Positions 6,192 through 15,879 are shown, counted from the first letter of the stretch. The stretch: DNA of 62,283 nucleotides from Acidobacteriota bacterium (GCA_026393675.1 JAPKZQ010000002.1:1-62283), one strand, 5' to 3'. Numbers and translations are program-made. The notes: a model not told the origin generated them from the letters alone.

Positions 6192-9100
6192 TCAGTTGAG
6201 CTTGACCGAAATCAGCTTCGAGACGCCCGGCTCCTCCATCGTGACCCCGTAGAGCCGGTCGGCAATCTCCATCGTTTTCCGGTTGTGGGTAATCAGGATG
6301 AACTGGGTGTCCGCCTGCATGGCCCGCAGCATATCGAGGAACCTGCCGGTATTGGCGTCGTCGAGCGGCGCATCGATCTCGTCGAGCACGCAGAACGGGC
6401 TTGGCTTGTACCTGAAGATGGCGAACATGAGCGAGATCGCCGTCAGCGCCTTCTCGCCGCCCGACAGCAACTGCACGTTCTGGAGGCGCTTGCCCGGCGG
6501 TTGCGCGATAATCTCGATGCCGCTCTCGAGGATGTCGTCTTCGTCGAGCAGCGTCAGGCCAGCCCGGCCCCCGCTGAACAACGACGCGAACATCTCCTGG
6601 AAGTGCAGGTTGATGGCGTCAAACGCCTCGCGGAACCGCTCCCGCGTCGTGTGGTCGATCTTTTTGATGGCCTCACCGGTCGACGCGATCGAATCGACCA
6701 GGTCCTTCCTCTGGGTCGTGAGGAAACCGTGCCGTGACTCGAGTTCGTCATACTGCTCGATCGCCATCATGTTGACCGGGCCCAGCTTGTCGATCTTGCG
6801 CTTGAGTTCCGTGATGGCGTCTTCGGGCGTCAGCGCACGCGGCGCCGGCTCGACCACTGGCGAGCCCTCCACGGCGGCGACCTCCGCGGCCTCCGCGCCT
6901 GCCGGCGGCAACTGGATCCCATCGGTGTCCTGCGCCGGTTCGTCTTCCGGTTCGTCCGCGTAGATCGCCCGCCAGTCGGGGCTGACCTCGCCGTCTCTCT
7001 CCAACTGCTCGACCTCTGCAATCACCGACTCGAGATCGGTCTGCAGCGTCTCGGCGCAGATCGACGCAAGATGCGCCAGGTCGCTCTCGGCCTTGGCGCG
7101 GCCGACCTCGGCCTCAGACAACGACGACCGCACCGCGTCCAGCGTGCGTCTGGCCTCGCGAATGGCCGATTCCTGCTGCTCGCCCTGCTGCCGAACGAGC
7201 CCCACGGCTTCGTCCGCGCTCCGCACGGCCTCACGTCCGGCGTCCAGCGCGGCCAACTCGACGTCGAGGGATCGCGTGGCCTCAGAAAGCGCGTGACGCA
7301 GTCGATCCTGCTCACCGGCGATCTGCTGCTGCTCTTCGCGCCTGGCCACGAGTCGGGCTTCGATTTCCCGGCAGGCTTCCTCGAGGCGTGCGGCCTCGAG
7401 CGACACGGCCGCGGCCCGTTCGACCAGCCGTGCGTGTTCGGCCATCGCGTCTCTTACGCGCTCGCCTCGCAGCCGTGACTCGTCGCGCGCATCGAACAGA
7501 CGGCGTTGGGCCGCGCCGAGTTTCTCGTCGACCAGGCGCTGCTCGTCGGCCAGGCGTACCACTGACTGTCTGGCTTCCACCTGCCTCGCATCGAGACCCG
7601 CGATCTCCTCGTCTCCGCGGCGAATGTCGAGCGCCACGACCGATCGCTTCTGATCCACGCGCTGTGCCTGCTCGGACGCCTGTGCCACTCGCAGTCCAAA
7701 TTCGACGATCGCCTTTTCGTGGACGTGGACCTCGGCCGACATCGCTTCAATCGCCGCCGCCGCCGCGGTCGCACGGCGGTCGACATCGGCGAGCGTCGTG
7801 TCGAGCCTGGCGACCTGGGTGCGCTCGACCTCAAGACGTTCGCGCGTCTGCCGGATGTCGCTCTTGGTCTGGAGGATGCCCCCCTGATCGTGTTGTCCCG
7901 CCCCGCCCCACACGAGGTTCGCGCCGCGGCAGACCTCGCCGTCTCTGGTCGCCACGGGCGCGGCCGTCTGACGCGCTGCAGCGACGGCATCGGCAAACGT
8001 CCCTGCGATCCAGCCGTTGGTGACAAACGGGCGCAGGGCCCCGGCGCAGGCGCCCGACACCGAGACGACCGCGTCGAGCGGCGTGAGGCCCGGCAACGCC
8101 TCGGCGGACCTTCGCCCGCCATCAGTCGCCGGTGCCCCATCGACGACCACGAATCCGCAGCGTCCGGCGCCCCTGGTGCTGACCAGATGCAGGGCCCGTT
8201 CGGCTTCCTCGTGGGTGGGTACGACCACGAATTGAAGCGTGTCGCCCAGGCACGCTTCCACCGCGCGCTCGAAGCCAGGCTTGACGTCGAGATAGTCGGC
8301 AACCGAGCCGAGATGCCGGACTTCGCCGGCCGACTCGGCCAGCACGAGTCGCGCCGCATCACCGTACGCGGTACGGGCGGATTCAAAACGTTCGAGGGAG
8401 TCCAGCCGAGCGGCCAGACCAGCCAGTTCCTGCTCCGCCTCGCGGAGCATCTGGCCTGCACGTTCCCGTTCGGCTCGCAGGCCGGTCAGTTCGACTTCAC
8501 GGGCGCTGCGCGCACGCATCACCTCATCGAGCCTGGCGCTGGCGCTGGCGAGCGACGTCGCGGCTCCGTCGTGATCGGCCTTCGCGCGCGCGGCCTCGAC
8601 GTCCAGGTCGGAGGCTTCGGCGGTCCAGCGGGCGATATCACGCGACACGCGCTCACGGGCGCTGCTGGCGTTGTCGATGGCATGCTGCAGCGCGGACGCC
8701 GCACTGGCGGCGGCGAACTGCTCGCTGCGTGCCGCTTCGACATCGGCTTCGAGTCCTTCGAGCACGCCCTGCACAGCGACCTGGGCCTCGTTGGCCGCAG
8801 AGAGCGTGGCCGCTGCGGCCTCGCGGTCCTGCGCGGCGCGCTCAACTTCCTGCTGTTTGAGCGCCGCTCCTTGGGCGGCCGGTCCCCGCCGCAGGCCGAG
8901 TGTCTCGACTTCCCCCGCGATGTCGGTCGCCCGCCGGCCGAGCGCGGTGACCTGCTCCTCGTCATTCTGAATGCGCTGCTCGAGACGCCCGATCTCGACT
9001 TCGTGGGCATGCGCGGCCTCGCGCGCCGTACGGGCCGCGCTCTCCAACTGGACCAGTTCGAGGCGAAGCCGCTCGAGATCGGATTCCAGCTGCGCCAGGT

Positions 9101-9926
9101 GCCCTGACGCGCCGATCTCCGATTCCTTGATCTGGACGATGCGCGCTTCGGCGGACGCAATCGCCTGGGCCAGCACCCGCTGGCGCCTCGCGAGCTGCAC
9201 CTTCTCCCACTGGCGCAATTGGTCGCGAAGCCGCTGGTGGCGCCGGGCCTTGGCCGCTTGTCGCTTGAGCACGCCGCGTTGCTTCTCGACCTCGAAGACG
9301 ATGTCGTCGATCCGCGTGAGATTCTGCTGTGACGCATCGAGTTTCAGTTCCGCCGCCCGGCGGCGAGCCTTGTACTTGGTGACGCCAGCCGCTTCCTCGA
9401 TCAGTTGACGCCGGTCTGTCGGGCGCGAACTCAGGATGAGCCCGATCTTCCCCTGCTCGATAATCGCGTAGGCCTTGGCGCCCAGCCCCGTGTCCATCAG
9501 CAGTTCGTGGACATCCCGCAACCGCACGATCTCGCCGTTGATCAGGTATTCGCTCTCGCCCGACCGGTACAGGCGGCGGGTCACCTCGACTTCGCGCACC
9601 ATCGGCCGCCCGTCGTCATCGACCAGATCCGGCGTCGTGCCCGTCCCGCGATCAGGCAGGACCGGAACGCCGGCGAGCATCAACCGGACCTCGGCGGCGG
9701 CGTTCGGCTTGCGGGCATCGCTGCCGCCGAAGATCACATCTTCCATGCGGTCGCCGCGGAGGCTCTTGGCGCTCTGTTCGCCGAGCACCCACACGATCGC
9801 ATCCGCGACGTTGCTTTTGCCGCAGCCGTTCGGACCGACGATCGCCGTGACGCCACGGTCGAACGACAACTCGGAACGGTCACAGAAGGATTTGAAACCG
9901 GTGATTTCCAGACGCTGCAAACGCAT
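6192..9926 (-). CDS. smc: Chromosome segregation protein SMC
   Basis: A 1244-residue SMC ATPase that organises and segregates the chromosome with ScpA and ScpB. Visible are the Walker A motif GPNGCGKS (residues 31-38), two long coiled coils rich in Ala, Glu and Arg, a hinge around residues 510-670 (GSVADYLDVKPGFERAVEACLGD), the signature LLSGGEKAL (about 1153-1161) and Walker B CVLDEIDAPLDD (about 1179-1190). The start MRLQRLEITGFKSF at 9926 is the usual SMC beginning; the longer frame to 10034 lies in the preceding gene. An acidic, Pro-rich insert (about residues 990-1055) precedes the C-terminal head. The gap to the S41 protease gene is 7 bp, so the two are co-transcribed. Confidence 0.96.
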   Translation of the reverse strand: MRLQRLEITGFKSFCDRSELSFDRGVTAIVGPNGCGKSNVADAIVWVLGEQSAKSLRGDRMEDVIFGGSDARKPNAAAEVRLMLAGVPVLPDRGTGTTPDLVDDDGRPMVREVEVTRRLYRSGESEYLINGEIVRLRDVHELLMDTGLGAKAYAIIEQGKIGLILSSRPTDRRQLIEEAAGVTKYKARRRAAELKLDASQQNLTRIDDIVFEVEKQRGVLKRQAAKARRHQRLRDQLRQWEKVQLARRQRVLAQAIASAEARIVQIKESEIGASGHLAQLESDLERLRLELVQLESAARTAREAAHAHEVEIGRLEQRIQNDEEQVTALGRRATDIAGEVETLGLRRGPAAQGAALKQQEVERAAQDREAAAATLSAANEAQVAVQGVLEGLEADVEAARSEQFAAASAASALQHAIDNASSARERVSRDIARWTAEASDLDVEAARAKADHDGAATSLASASARLDEVMRARSAREVELTGLRAERERAGQMLREAEQELAGLAARLDSLERFESARTAYGDAARLVLAESAGEVRHLGSVADYLDVKPGFERAVEACLGDTLQFVVVPTHEEAERALHLVSTRGAGRCGFVVVDGAPATDGGRRSAEALPGLTPLDAVVSVSGACAGALRPFVTNGWIAGTFADAVAAARQTAAPVATRDGEVCRGANLVWGGAGQHDQGGILQTKSDIRQTRERLEVERTQVARLDTTLADVDRRATAAAAAIEAMSAEVHVHEKAIVEFGLRVAQASEQAQRVDQKRSVVALDIRRGDEEIAGLDARQVEARQSVVRLADEQRLVDEKLGAAQRRLFDARDESRLRGERVRDAMAEHARLVERAAAVSLEAARLEEACREIEARLVARREEQQQIAGEQDRLRHALSEATRSLDVELAALDAGREAVRSADEAVGLVRQQGEQQESAIREARRTLDAVRSSLSEAEVGRAKAESDLAHLASICAETLQTDLESVIAEVEQLERDGEVSPDWRAIYADEPEDEPAQDTDGIQLPPAGAEAAEVAAVEGSPVVEPAPRALTPEDAITELKRKIDKLGPVNMMAIEQYDELESRHGFLTTQRKDLVDSIASTGEAIKKIDHTTRERFREAFDAINLHFQEMFASLFSGGRAGLTLLDEDDILESGIEIIAQPPGKRLQNVQLLSGGEKALTAISLMFAIFRYKPSPFCVLDEIDAPLDDANTGRFLDMLRAMQADTQFILITHNRKTMEIADRLYGVTMEEPGVSKLISVKLN

Positions 9927-9933
9927 CGGACCG

Positions 9934-11556
9934 CTATTTCTCTCCAGGCGTGGACTTGACGCGGGCCATCCTGGCCAACCGCTCGGCCTCCGGGAAGAGG
10001 CCCAGGGCGAGTTGTGCCTGGGGGTCGGTGGCAATCAACTGACGCCGGGCGTCGCTGACCGTCCACAGGTTGAGATCAATCTCGTAGCGCATCATCGACT
10101 TGATGAACACGAGATCCTGGGCGAAGGCGGCTTCGTCAATCTTGATGTGCTCCGCCTGCAGGTACTGGCGGAAATCCTCGACCATCACCGCATCGACAAC
10201 AAAGTCCCTGGCCACGAACTTACGGTCGTGGGAGGCCGCCGCGATGCGCGTGTCGCCCACCGCCGAAAACTTCTGCGCGTAGGACGAAAAGGTCTGCCGC
10301 GCGTACAGCGTCCGGCCGAAGCGCGATGGGTTGAATCCTTCAATCGGCCCCTCGAGGCGATGGTCGGGCTCGACGCCACCGCCGCCGTACACCTTGCGGC
10401 CCGAGTCGGTGTAGCGCAACTGCGCCGGTGCGTGCTCGCGCTCCACACTCTGGTCCTTCAGGCCGTAATTGAGGTACTCGTCGAACGTCCCGTCCCACGG
10501 GCGCTGGATGAGCCGTCCGCTCGGCGTGTAGTAGCGCGCGGTGGTCAATGCCAGACCGGCTCCCTCACTGATGCGGTAGACCGACTGCACGAGCGCCTTG
10601 CCAAACGTCGTCTCGCCGACGATGACCGCGCGATCGTGATCCTGAAGGGCACCGCTCACAATCTCGGCGGCGCTCGCGCTGCTGCGGTTTGCTATCACCA
10701 CCAGCGGCACGTCGGCGTACTCGCTCTTGTTGGCGGCGCGGAAGTCCTGATCGGAATTCGGCACGCGGCCGCGGGTGTAGACCACCATCTGGCCGGGCAG
10801 GAGGAACTTGCTCGATACCTTGATGGCCTGATCCAGCGGCCCGCCGGGATTGCCGCGCAGATCGAGCATCAACCGCTTCATGCCCTTGTCTTTGAGCGCC
10901 TTGAGCGTCGACGTCAGGTCGTTGTCGGTCTGCTGGGCGAAATCCTGCAGGCGGATGTACCCGGTGGTCTCATCGATCATGAACGAGGCGGGTATCGTCG
11001 GGATGTTGATCTCGTCGCGCGGCACGTCGAGTTCGATCAACTGGTCGAAGCCCCGGCGCTTGAGCGAGATATGCACAAGCGTGCCCTTGGGGCCCCGCAT
11101 CCGGCGGGACGCCTGCTGGCTGGTCCACCCTTTGGCGCTGTCGCCGTCCACTCTTGCGATGATGTCCCCGCGGCGTACGCCCTTCTTGTAGGCGGGCGAT
11201 CCCTCGAACAGGGACACGGCGGTGACGTCACCATCGATCGTCTGGATCGTGATGCCAAGGCCGAAATACCGCCCACCCTGCCGCTCCTGCATCTGCGCAT
11301 AGGTTTGCGGATCGAGGAACGTCGAGTGCGGATCCAGCGTCTGCAGCATGCCCGAGATGGAGTTGTAGACCACGCGGTCAGTCGGCGTCTTCTCGACGTA
11401 GTTGGTCTCGATGAGCCGAACGGCGGTCGTATAGGCGCGATAGCGCTCGGGCAACCGCTCCTGGCTTGCGACCGTGGTTCGGCCCACCAGGCCGCCAGCC
11501 ACGGCCGACACGACGAGCACCGACGACACCAACGCCACCAAACGAGCTGTCCGCAT
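9934..11556 (-). CDS. ctpA: S41 family C-terminal processing protease
   Basis: A 540-residue periplasmic serine protease. It has an N-terminal signal anchor (residues 6-25), a PDZ domain (about 95-175, with GLGITIQTIDG and the substrate-binding GSPAYKKGV) and an S41 catalytic domain. By spacing to E. coli Prc, the Ser/Lys dyad is S295 (in SSASAAEIV) and K320 (in TFGKALVQ), with Q324 as the third residue. Such enzymes trim C-termini of exported proteins. The promoter just upstream would put the transcript start at or near the ATG, which has no Shine-Dalgarno sequence. It leads the smc operon. Confidence 0.93.
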   Translation of the reverse strand: MRTARLVALVSSVLVVSAVAGGLVGRTTVASQERLPERYRAYTTAVRLIETNYVEKTPTDRVVYNSISGMLQTLDPHSTFLDPQTYAQMQERQGGRYFGLGITIQTIDGDVTAVSLFEGSPAYKKGVRRGDIIARVDGDSAKGWTSQQASRRMRGPKGTLVHISLKRRGFDQLIELDVPRDEINIPTIPASFMIDETTGYIRLQDFAQQTDNDLTSTLKALKDKGMKRLMLDLRGNPGGPLDQAIKVSSKFLLPGQMVVYTRGRVPNSDQDFRAANKSEYADVPLVVIANRSSASAAEIVSGALQDHDRAVIVGETTFGKALVQSVYRISEGAGLALTTARYYTPSGRLIQRPWDGTFDEYLNYGLKDQSVEREHAPAQLRYTDSGRKVYGGGGVEPDHRLEGPIEGFNPSRFGRTLYARQTFSSYAQKFSAVGDTRIAAASHDRKFVARDFVVDAVMVEDFRQYLQAEHIKIDEAAFAQDLVFIKSMMRYEIDLNLWTVSDARRQLIATDPQAQLALGLFPEAERLARMARVKSTPGEK

Positions 11557-11562
11557 GGGGAA

Positions 11563-11591
11563 ATCGTACCAGATAACTGCTGGAGCGGCAA
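11563..11591 (-). promoter_or_regulatory. Sigma-70-type promoter of the S41 protease gene
   Basis: On the minus strand TTGCCG (11591-11586) and TACGAT (11568-11563) are separated by 17 bp. Only six bases lie between the -10 and the ATG at 11556, so the mRNA would be leaderless or nearly so. Confidence 0.55.
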
Positions 11592-11623
11592 CGAGTTCGC
11601 CAGGGTCAGATTCCCCGGCGTCC

Positions 11624-11653
11624 TTGACCGTTCGGACGCATGGTTCCTATAAT
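11624..11653 (+). promoter_or_regulatory. Sigma-70-type promoter of tatA-tatC
   Basis: TTGACC at 11624-11629 and a perfect TATAAT at 11648-11653 are 18 bp apart. The expected start near 11660 gives a leader of about 100 bases before tatA. It diverges from the promoter of the S41 protease gene. Confidence 0.7.
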
Positions 11654-11761
11654 TGACTGGGTTCTCTTGCGATCCTCATTCCCGAGACCCGTGGGGTTCG
11701 GCCGGCCAGTCGCTGGTCGTCCGAGGCCGGGTATGCGGCGCAGGAACCTATTGGAGCTGTT

Positions 11762-12025
11762 ATGGGTCCCATCGGCATGCCGGAACTAATCGTCATCCTG
11801 GTCATCGCGCTGATCATCTTCGGACCGCGCAAGCTGCCCGAACTCGGCCGATCGCTTGGAAAGAGCATCGCCGAGTTCAAGCGCGCCTCGAACGAGCTGA
11901 AGAACACACTCGAAGAGGAAATCCGCGTCGAGGACGGGAAGGCGGCGTCAGCCGCCAGGCAGGTGCCCCCCGCCGAGCACGCCACACCGCCGTCGGCGCC
12001 GCCACCGTCCGGTCAGGCCAACTAA
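11762..12025 (+). CDS. tatA: Sec-independent translocase subunit TatA
   Basis: An 87-residue TatA/E-type protein that forms the transport pore for folded proteins with TatC. It has a short N-terminal membrane helix (residues 8-21, PELIVILVIALIIF), the FGPRKLPELGRSLG hinge and amphipathic helix (21-34), and a charged Pro-rich tail. GGAG lies six bases before the ATG at 11762. It is followed after 19 bp by tatC on the same strand. No tatB is seen in the window, as in minimal TatAC systems. Confidence 0.95.
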   Translation: MGPIGMPELIVILVIALIIFGPRKLPELGRSLGKSIAEFKRASNELKNTLEEEIRVEDGKAASAARQVPPAEHATPPSAPPPSGQAN

Positions 12026-12044
12026 GTCGCCCGGGCGCTGATCG

Positions 12045-12884
12045 ATGGATTTTCCGTTTCGCCACAAGCAGCCGGCCGAGATCGGCCCGCCTCGATCCTC
12101 CCTACCCGCGTCAGTTGATCCGGATGATGCCGACGATGATGGTGCGGGGAAGATGTCGTTTCTTGAGCATCTGGACGAACTCCGGAAGCGCCTGACGGTG
12201 TCGGCGATCGCGCTTGCCGTGGGAGTGCTGATCGCGTTCTTGTTCATTGACCGCATCTTCGACTTCATCATGCTGCCGCTCGCCAGCGCGATGCCGAAGG
12301 GGTCGAGCCTGGTCGCCACCGAGCCGACCGAATTCTTCATGCTGTACATGAAGATCGCCCTGCTGGCCGGCGTCGTCATCGCCGCGCCTGCGATCACCTG
12401 GCAGTTGTGGCTGTTTGTCGCGCCCGGGCTCTACGCGAAGGAGAAACGCTTCGCGGTACCGTTTATTGTGCTGGCCTCGGTGTGCTTCGTGCTCGGCGCC
12501 GCCTTCTCCCACTACTACATCTTCCCGGTGGCGTGGAAATTCCTGGCCAATTTCAAGCCCGAGTACACGCTCTTCATGCCGAAGGTTGAGGCGGTGTTTT
12601 CGCTGTACTCGATGTTGCTGCTCGCTACGGGCATCGTCTTCGAGATGCCGGCGGTCATCCTGGTGCTGGCGCGCATGGGCCTGGTGACGCCGGGGTTTCT
12701 GTGGCGCAAACTCAAGTACTCGATCCTGATCATCTTCATCGTCGCGGCCGTCATCACGCCGACTGGCGATATGGTGACGCAGTCACTCGTGGCCGCTCCG
12801 ATGATCGGGCTCTACTTCATCAGCATCATCATCGCCTGGGTCTTCGGCAAGAAGCGGGAGCAGGAACCCGCCGACACCGACTGA
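12045..12884 (+). CDS. tatC: Sec-independent translocase subunit TatC
   Basis: A 279-residue, six-helix membrane protein, the receptor for twin-arginine signal peptides. The conserved SFLEHLDELRKRL block (residues 38-50) binds the signal peptide. Other hallmarks are the P-rich loop near EPTEFFMLYMK and the helices from residue 52 to 270. A 35-residue acidic N-terminal extension precedes the conserved start; ATG at 12150 (MSFLEHLDEL) is an alternative start. Co-transcribed with tatA. Confidence 0.95.
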   Translation: MDFPFRHKQPAEIGPPRSSLPASVDPDDADDDGAGKMSFLEHLDELRKRLTVSAIALAVGVLIAFLFIDRIFDFIMLPLASAMPKGSSLVATEPTEFFMLYMKIALLAGVVIAAPAITWQLWLFVAPGLYAKEKRFAVPFIVLASVCFVLGAAFSHYYIFPVAWKFLANFKPEYTLFMPKVEAVFSLYSMLLLATGIVFEMPAVILVLARMGLVTPGFLWRKLKYSILIIFIVAAVITPTGDMVTQSLVAAPMIGLYFISIIIAWVFGKKREQEPADTD

Positions 12885-13206
12885 CATCCTCCTTCTTGCT
12901 TCTTGGGCGCAGCCCGGTGCCTGCGGGACGACGGTTCCTCCGCGTCCCCGCTCACGCGCACCAAGACGCACCTTGCCCTCACGGCACGTTTTGCAGACTG
13001 ACGCCCTTCGACTTCGCTCCCTTCGACAGGCTCAGGGAGCCCCGAGCAAGGTCGAGGGGCTCAGGGCTTCGCTGTCGGCTTGGTTCGAGGGGCCGCTTCG
13101 GAAGCCGCCCTCCCACCGGCACGAGCGCCCGCCCGTTCGGTCTCTCGTGTCTTCCGCCTACCGGCTACCGACTACTGTCTACCGGTGTCTGTTGTATGCT
13201 TCCGCC
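12885..13206. repeat. Spacer with a TTCGACAGGCTCAGG-type repeat and a period-7 array
   Basis: About 320 bp without a convincing gene. Around 13008-13066 it holds CCCTTCGACAGGCTCAGG and the related inverted GCAAGGTCGAGGGGCTCAGG, a dispersed-repeat style of sequence. At 13157-13184 four 7-base units follow one another (CCTACCG, GCTACCG, ACTACTG, TCTACCG). The frame is open through this region, but its codons look non-coding. Confidence 0.6.
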
Positions 13207-14271
13207 GTGGCGATTCGCAAATCGGCCGCTTCGGAGGTTCGCCTGTTTATCGAGCACCTGAGCGACGCCGACCCGCCGACGCGGGAGGCGGCTCTGGCTC
13301 GCCTCAGTGTGGCGGGCGTCCGTGCGGTGCCGCACCTGCTCGATGCCCTCGATTCGACGACGTCTCCGGTTGCGCGGGCCATGGTGCTGAAAGGTCTCGA
13401 AGCCACGGGCGACAGGCGCGGCATTGATGCGGCGCTCGGCGTGCTGCACTCGCGTGCCACGGACCCCAAGGTGGCCTCGGCCGCCGTTCGACTGCTCGGC
13501 AGCCACCTGGACGCGGCGGAAACCGATCGCGCGCTCGATGCGCTGAGCGCGATTGTGCTGGACCCGGCGTACCAACAGGCCCTCCGCCTCGAGGCGTTTG
13601 CCGAACTCGAGCGCATGCCCGCACGGCTGATTGCGCCCATCCGAAAGTGGCTCGCGGCTGATCCGGACGAAGCGGTCCGACGCCGCGCGACCGCCCAGGG
13701 CACGTCTGGCGCGACGCCCGACGATCGGCTGGCGCAGCTTGACCTGGTCGCCAGCGGCCATCCCACCGATCCGACGGCGCTGAGGCAGTGGGTGCAGGAG
13801 GCGGCGCAGGACGCGTCACTGTCCACGTTGCATCGGCTGGTGGAGGTGGCTTGCGCGCGGGAAGAGCAGGCACCGTCGGCGGCAGATCGTGATGAATGGC
13901 GCGCGGCGCGCGGCGTGATCCACTTGGCGCTGGCGACACGCGCCAGCCGCGTGGCGATTTACGACCTGCGCGAATCGCTCGCGCAGACCGCCTTACCGCT
14001 GTCTGAGGATTTCGTGTCGGCGCTGCGCCTGGTGGGCGATGCGACTTGTCTCGAACCCATCGTGGCGGCAATCGCCCGGATGCCCATCGACATCGAGACG
14101 CGGGATCACCGGATCCACGACAGTTTGGTTGACGCCGGCCGGGCCATTGTCGAACGCGAAGGATTGACCCGGCGGCACGCAGCTGTGAAGAAGATCCTGA
14201 AAACCTGGCCTGACGCGGGCGCGTTGCTGTTCGCGCCGCCCGCCCTTCCCCAGTGCTTCGACTCGCGATAA
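13207..14271 (+). CDS. HEAT-repeat protein
   Basis: About 354 residues starting at the GTG at 13207 (VAIRKSAASEVRLF). The frame is open from 12973, but the upstream part is repeat-derived. The protein is almost all alpha-helical, with HEAT/armadillo-like repeats (for example DADPPTREAALARLSVAGVR and the TTSPVARAMVLKGLEATGD segment), a scaffold that binds other proteins. There is no signal peptide or membrane segment, so it is probably cytosolic. No Shine-Dalgarno sequence is clear, so the start is uncertain. Its last codons and stop lie in repeat element copy A. Function unknown. Confidence 0.72.
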   Translation: MAIRKSAASEVRLFIEHLSDADPPTREAALARLSVAGVRAVPHLLDALDSTTSPVARAMVLKGLEATGDRRGIDAALGVLHSRATDPKVASAAVRLLGSHLDAAETDRALDALSAIVLDPAYQQALRLEAFAELERMPARLIAPIRKWLAADPDEAVRRRATAQGTSGATPDDRLAQLDLVASGHPTDPTALRQWVQEAAQDASLSTLHRLVEVACAREEQAPSAADRDEWRAARGVIHLALATRASRVAIYDLRESLAQTALPLSEDFVSALRLVGDATCLEPIVAAIARMPIDIETRDHRIHDSLVDAGRAIVEREGLTRRHAAVKKILKTWPDAGALLFAPPALPQCFDSR

Positions 14272-14378
14272 CGGTCGCGTATGCTTGCGAAGCGATCCAG
14301 TGAGAGATGCTCGCTCAGCACTGAGTCCTGAGTGAATAAACTCGTGGCCGAATTTATGAATCGAAGGACTCAGTAGGA
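14253..14378 (+). repeat. Structured repeat, copy A
   Basis: About 125 bp that align without gaps to 17673-17796. The distal hairpin has 9-bp arms CTGAGTCCT (14321-14329) and AGGACTCAG (14365-14373), with an inner ATAAA/TTTAT pair. The proximal hairpin is GCTTCG...CGAAGC with inner CGCGA/TCGCG. It overlaps the end of the HEAT gene and the last codon of proS, so it may also serve as a bidirectional terminator. Confidence 0.7.
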
Positions 14379-15830
14379 CTTCGCGAACCAGGCGTCCGCC
14401 ACCGCTGGCTTGCCGCACTTGATGCACGTGGCGCTGGCCGGCCCGCCTTCCATCGGCAGGTTGCGGATGGTTGCCTGTGTCTCCGTCTTGATTTCGGCCT
14501 CGCACGCGTCGGTGCCGCACCACGGCGACACGACGAACCCGGGGCGACCGTCCATGATCTGCTTGAACTCGTCGTACGAGGTCGTCTCGGTGGTGTGATC
14601 GCGCTGGAACGCCAGTGCCCGATCAAACAGATTCTGCTGGATCGCATCGAGCAGGTCCTTGACGCGACCCGTGAGTCCATCCATCGGGGTCGGGATCTTC
14701 TCGCGTGTGTCGCGCCGGGCGAGCATCACCTGCTGTTTCTCGATGTCCTTCGGCCCGATTTCGAGCCGCAGCGGCACACCGCGCAGCTCCCACTCCGAAA
14801 ACTTCCAGCCCGGCGTGTACGCATCGCGGTCGTCGAGCATCACGCGCATCCCGTTGGCGATCAGGGCCGCCTTGATCTCCTGCGCTCGAGGCAGGACGGT
14901 CTCGCGCCAGTTTCCGCGAGGGATCGGCACGATGACCACCTGGTACGGCGCCACACGCGGCGGCAGCACCAGGCCCGTCTCGTCACCATGCGTCATGATC
15001 ACGCCGCCGATCAGCCGGGTCGACACACCCCAGGACGTGCCCCAGATGTACTGCAGCGACTTGTCGCGCGCTTGAAACTTTATGTCGAACGCCTTGGCGA
15101 AATTCTGGCCGAGGTTGTGAGAGGTGCCGGCCTGCAGCGCACGCCCGTCGCCCATCAGGGCCTCGATCGAGTACGTGCGCGACGCCCCGGCGAACTTCTC
15201 GCTCTCCGACTTGCGCCCGGCCATCACCGGCATGGCTAGCTCGGTCTCGCAGAACTCCTTGTAGAGCGCCAGGATCTTCAGCGTCTCCTCTTCGGCCTCT
15301 TCCGCGGTCTCGTGCGCCGTGTGGCCTTCCTGCCACAGGAATTCGGTCGTGCGGAGAAACAGCCGCGTCACCTTTTCCCAGCGCACGATGTTGGCCCACT
15401 GGTTGATCAGAACGGGCAGGTCCCGCCACGACTTGATCCACTTCGCGTACATGGTTCCGATGATGGCTTCCGACGTCGGACGCAGCACCAGCGGCTCGTC
15501 GAGTTCCTCGGTCCCGCCTTTGGTCACCCAGGCCACCTGCGGGGCGAACCCCGCGACGTGCTCCGCCTCCTTCATCAGGAGGCTCTTGGGAATCAGCAGC
15601 GGGAAGTACGCGTTGACATGGCCCGTAGCCTTGAAACGATCGTCGAGACCACGCTGGATGAGTTCCCAGACGGCATAGCCGTAGGGCCTGATCACCATGC
15701 AGCCCTTGACCGGTGAGTAGTCGGCCATCTCGGCACGACGGACCAGATCCGTGTACCACCTGGAGAAATCCTCCGACCGTGGCGTGATCGCCGTGATGAA
15801 CTGTTCCTTCTTGTCGTCTTTCTCGGCCAT
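14370..15830 (-). CDS. proS: Prolyl-tRNA synthetase, short (archaeal/eukaryotic-like) type
   Basis: A 486-residue class II synthetase that charges tRNA-Pro. It begins MAEKDDKKEQFITAITPRSEDFSRWY. The catalytic core carries LRPTSEAIIGTMYAKWIKSW (motif 1-2 region), FLRTTEFLWQEGHTAH (motif 2) and the HGDETGLVLPPRVAPYQVVI stretch linking to the anticodon domain. The C-terminus ends WFAKSY after a small zinc-like region with CGTDACEAE and CIKCG. It lacks the editing insertion of the long bacterial form. It converges with the HEAT gene and diverges from aroB. Confidence 0.95.
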   Translation of the reverse strand: MAEKDDKKEQFITAITPRSEDFSRWYTDLVRRAEMADYSPVKGCMVIRPYGYAVWELIQRGLDDRFKATGHVNAYFPLLIPKSLLMKEAEHVAGFAPQVAWVTKGGTEELDEPLVLRPTSEAIIGTMYAKWIKSWRDLPVLINQWANIVRWEKVTRLFLRTTEFLWQEGHTAHETAEEAEEETLKILALYKEFCETELAMPVMAGRKSESEKFAGASRTYSIEALMGDGRALQAGTSHNLGQNFAKAFDIKFQARDKSLQYIWGTSWGVSTRLIGGVIMTHGDETGLVLPPRVAPYQVVIVPIPRGNWRETVLPRAQEIKAALIANGMRVMLDDRDAYTPGWKFSEWELRGVPLRLEIGPKDIEKQQVMLARRDTREKIPTPMDGLTGRVKDLLDAIQQNLFDRALAFQRDHTTETTSYDEFKQIMDGRPGFVVSPWCGTDACEAEIKTETQATIRNLPMEGGPASATCIKCGKPAVADAWFAKSY

Positions 15831-15858
15831 CTTTGTGGGTCCTGCTGAAAAGCGGCAA

Positions 15859-15879
15859 AGGCCGCCACCTTGGCGGCCT
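15859..15879 (-). promoter_or_regulatory. Perfect hairpin in the proS leader
   Basis: Perfect 9-bp arms AGGCCGCCA and TGGCGGCCT with a CCT loop. On the proS strand the second arm ends in CCTTTGCCGCTTTTC, a weak T-rich run. It could be an attenuator or simply a stable leader stem. No T-box sequence is visible. Confidence 0.4.

Noticed and set aside
5123-6199. Long + strand frame opposite the DUF4097 gene
   Set aside because: High-GC antisense frame; the minus-strand reading has a lipobox and regular TNGG repeats.
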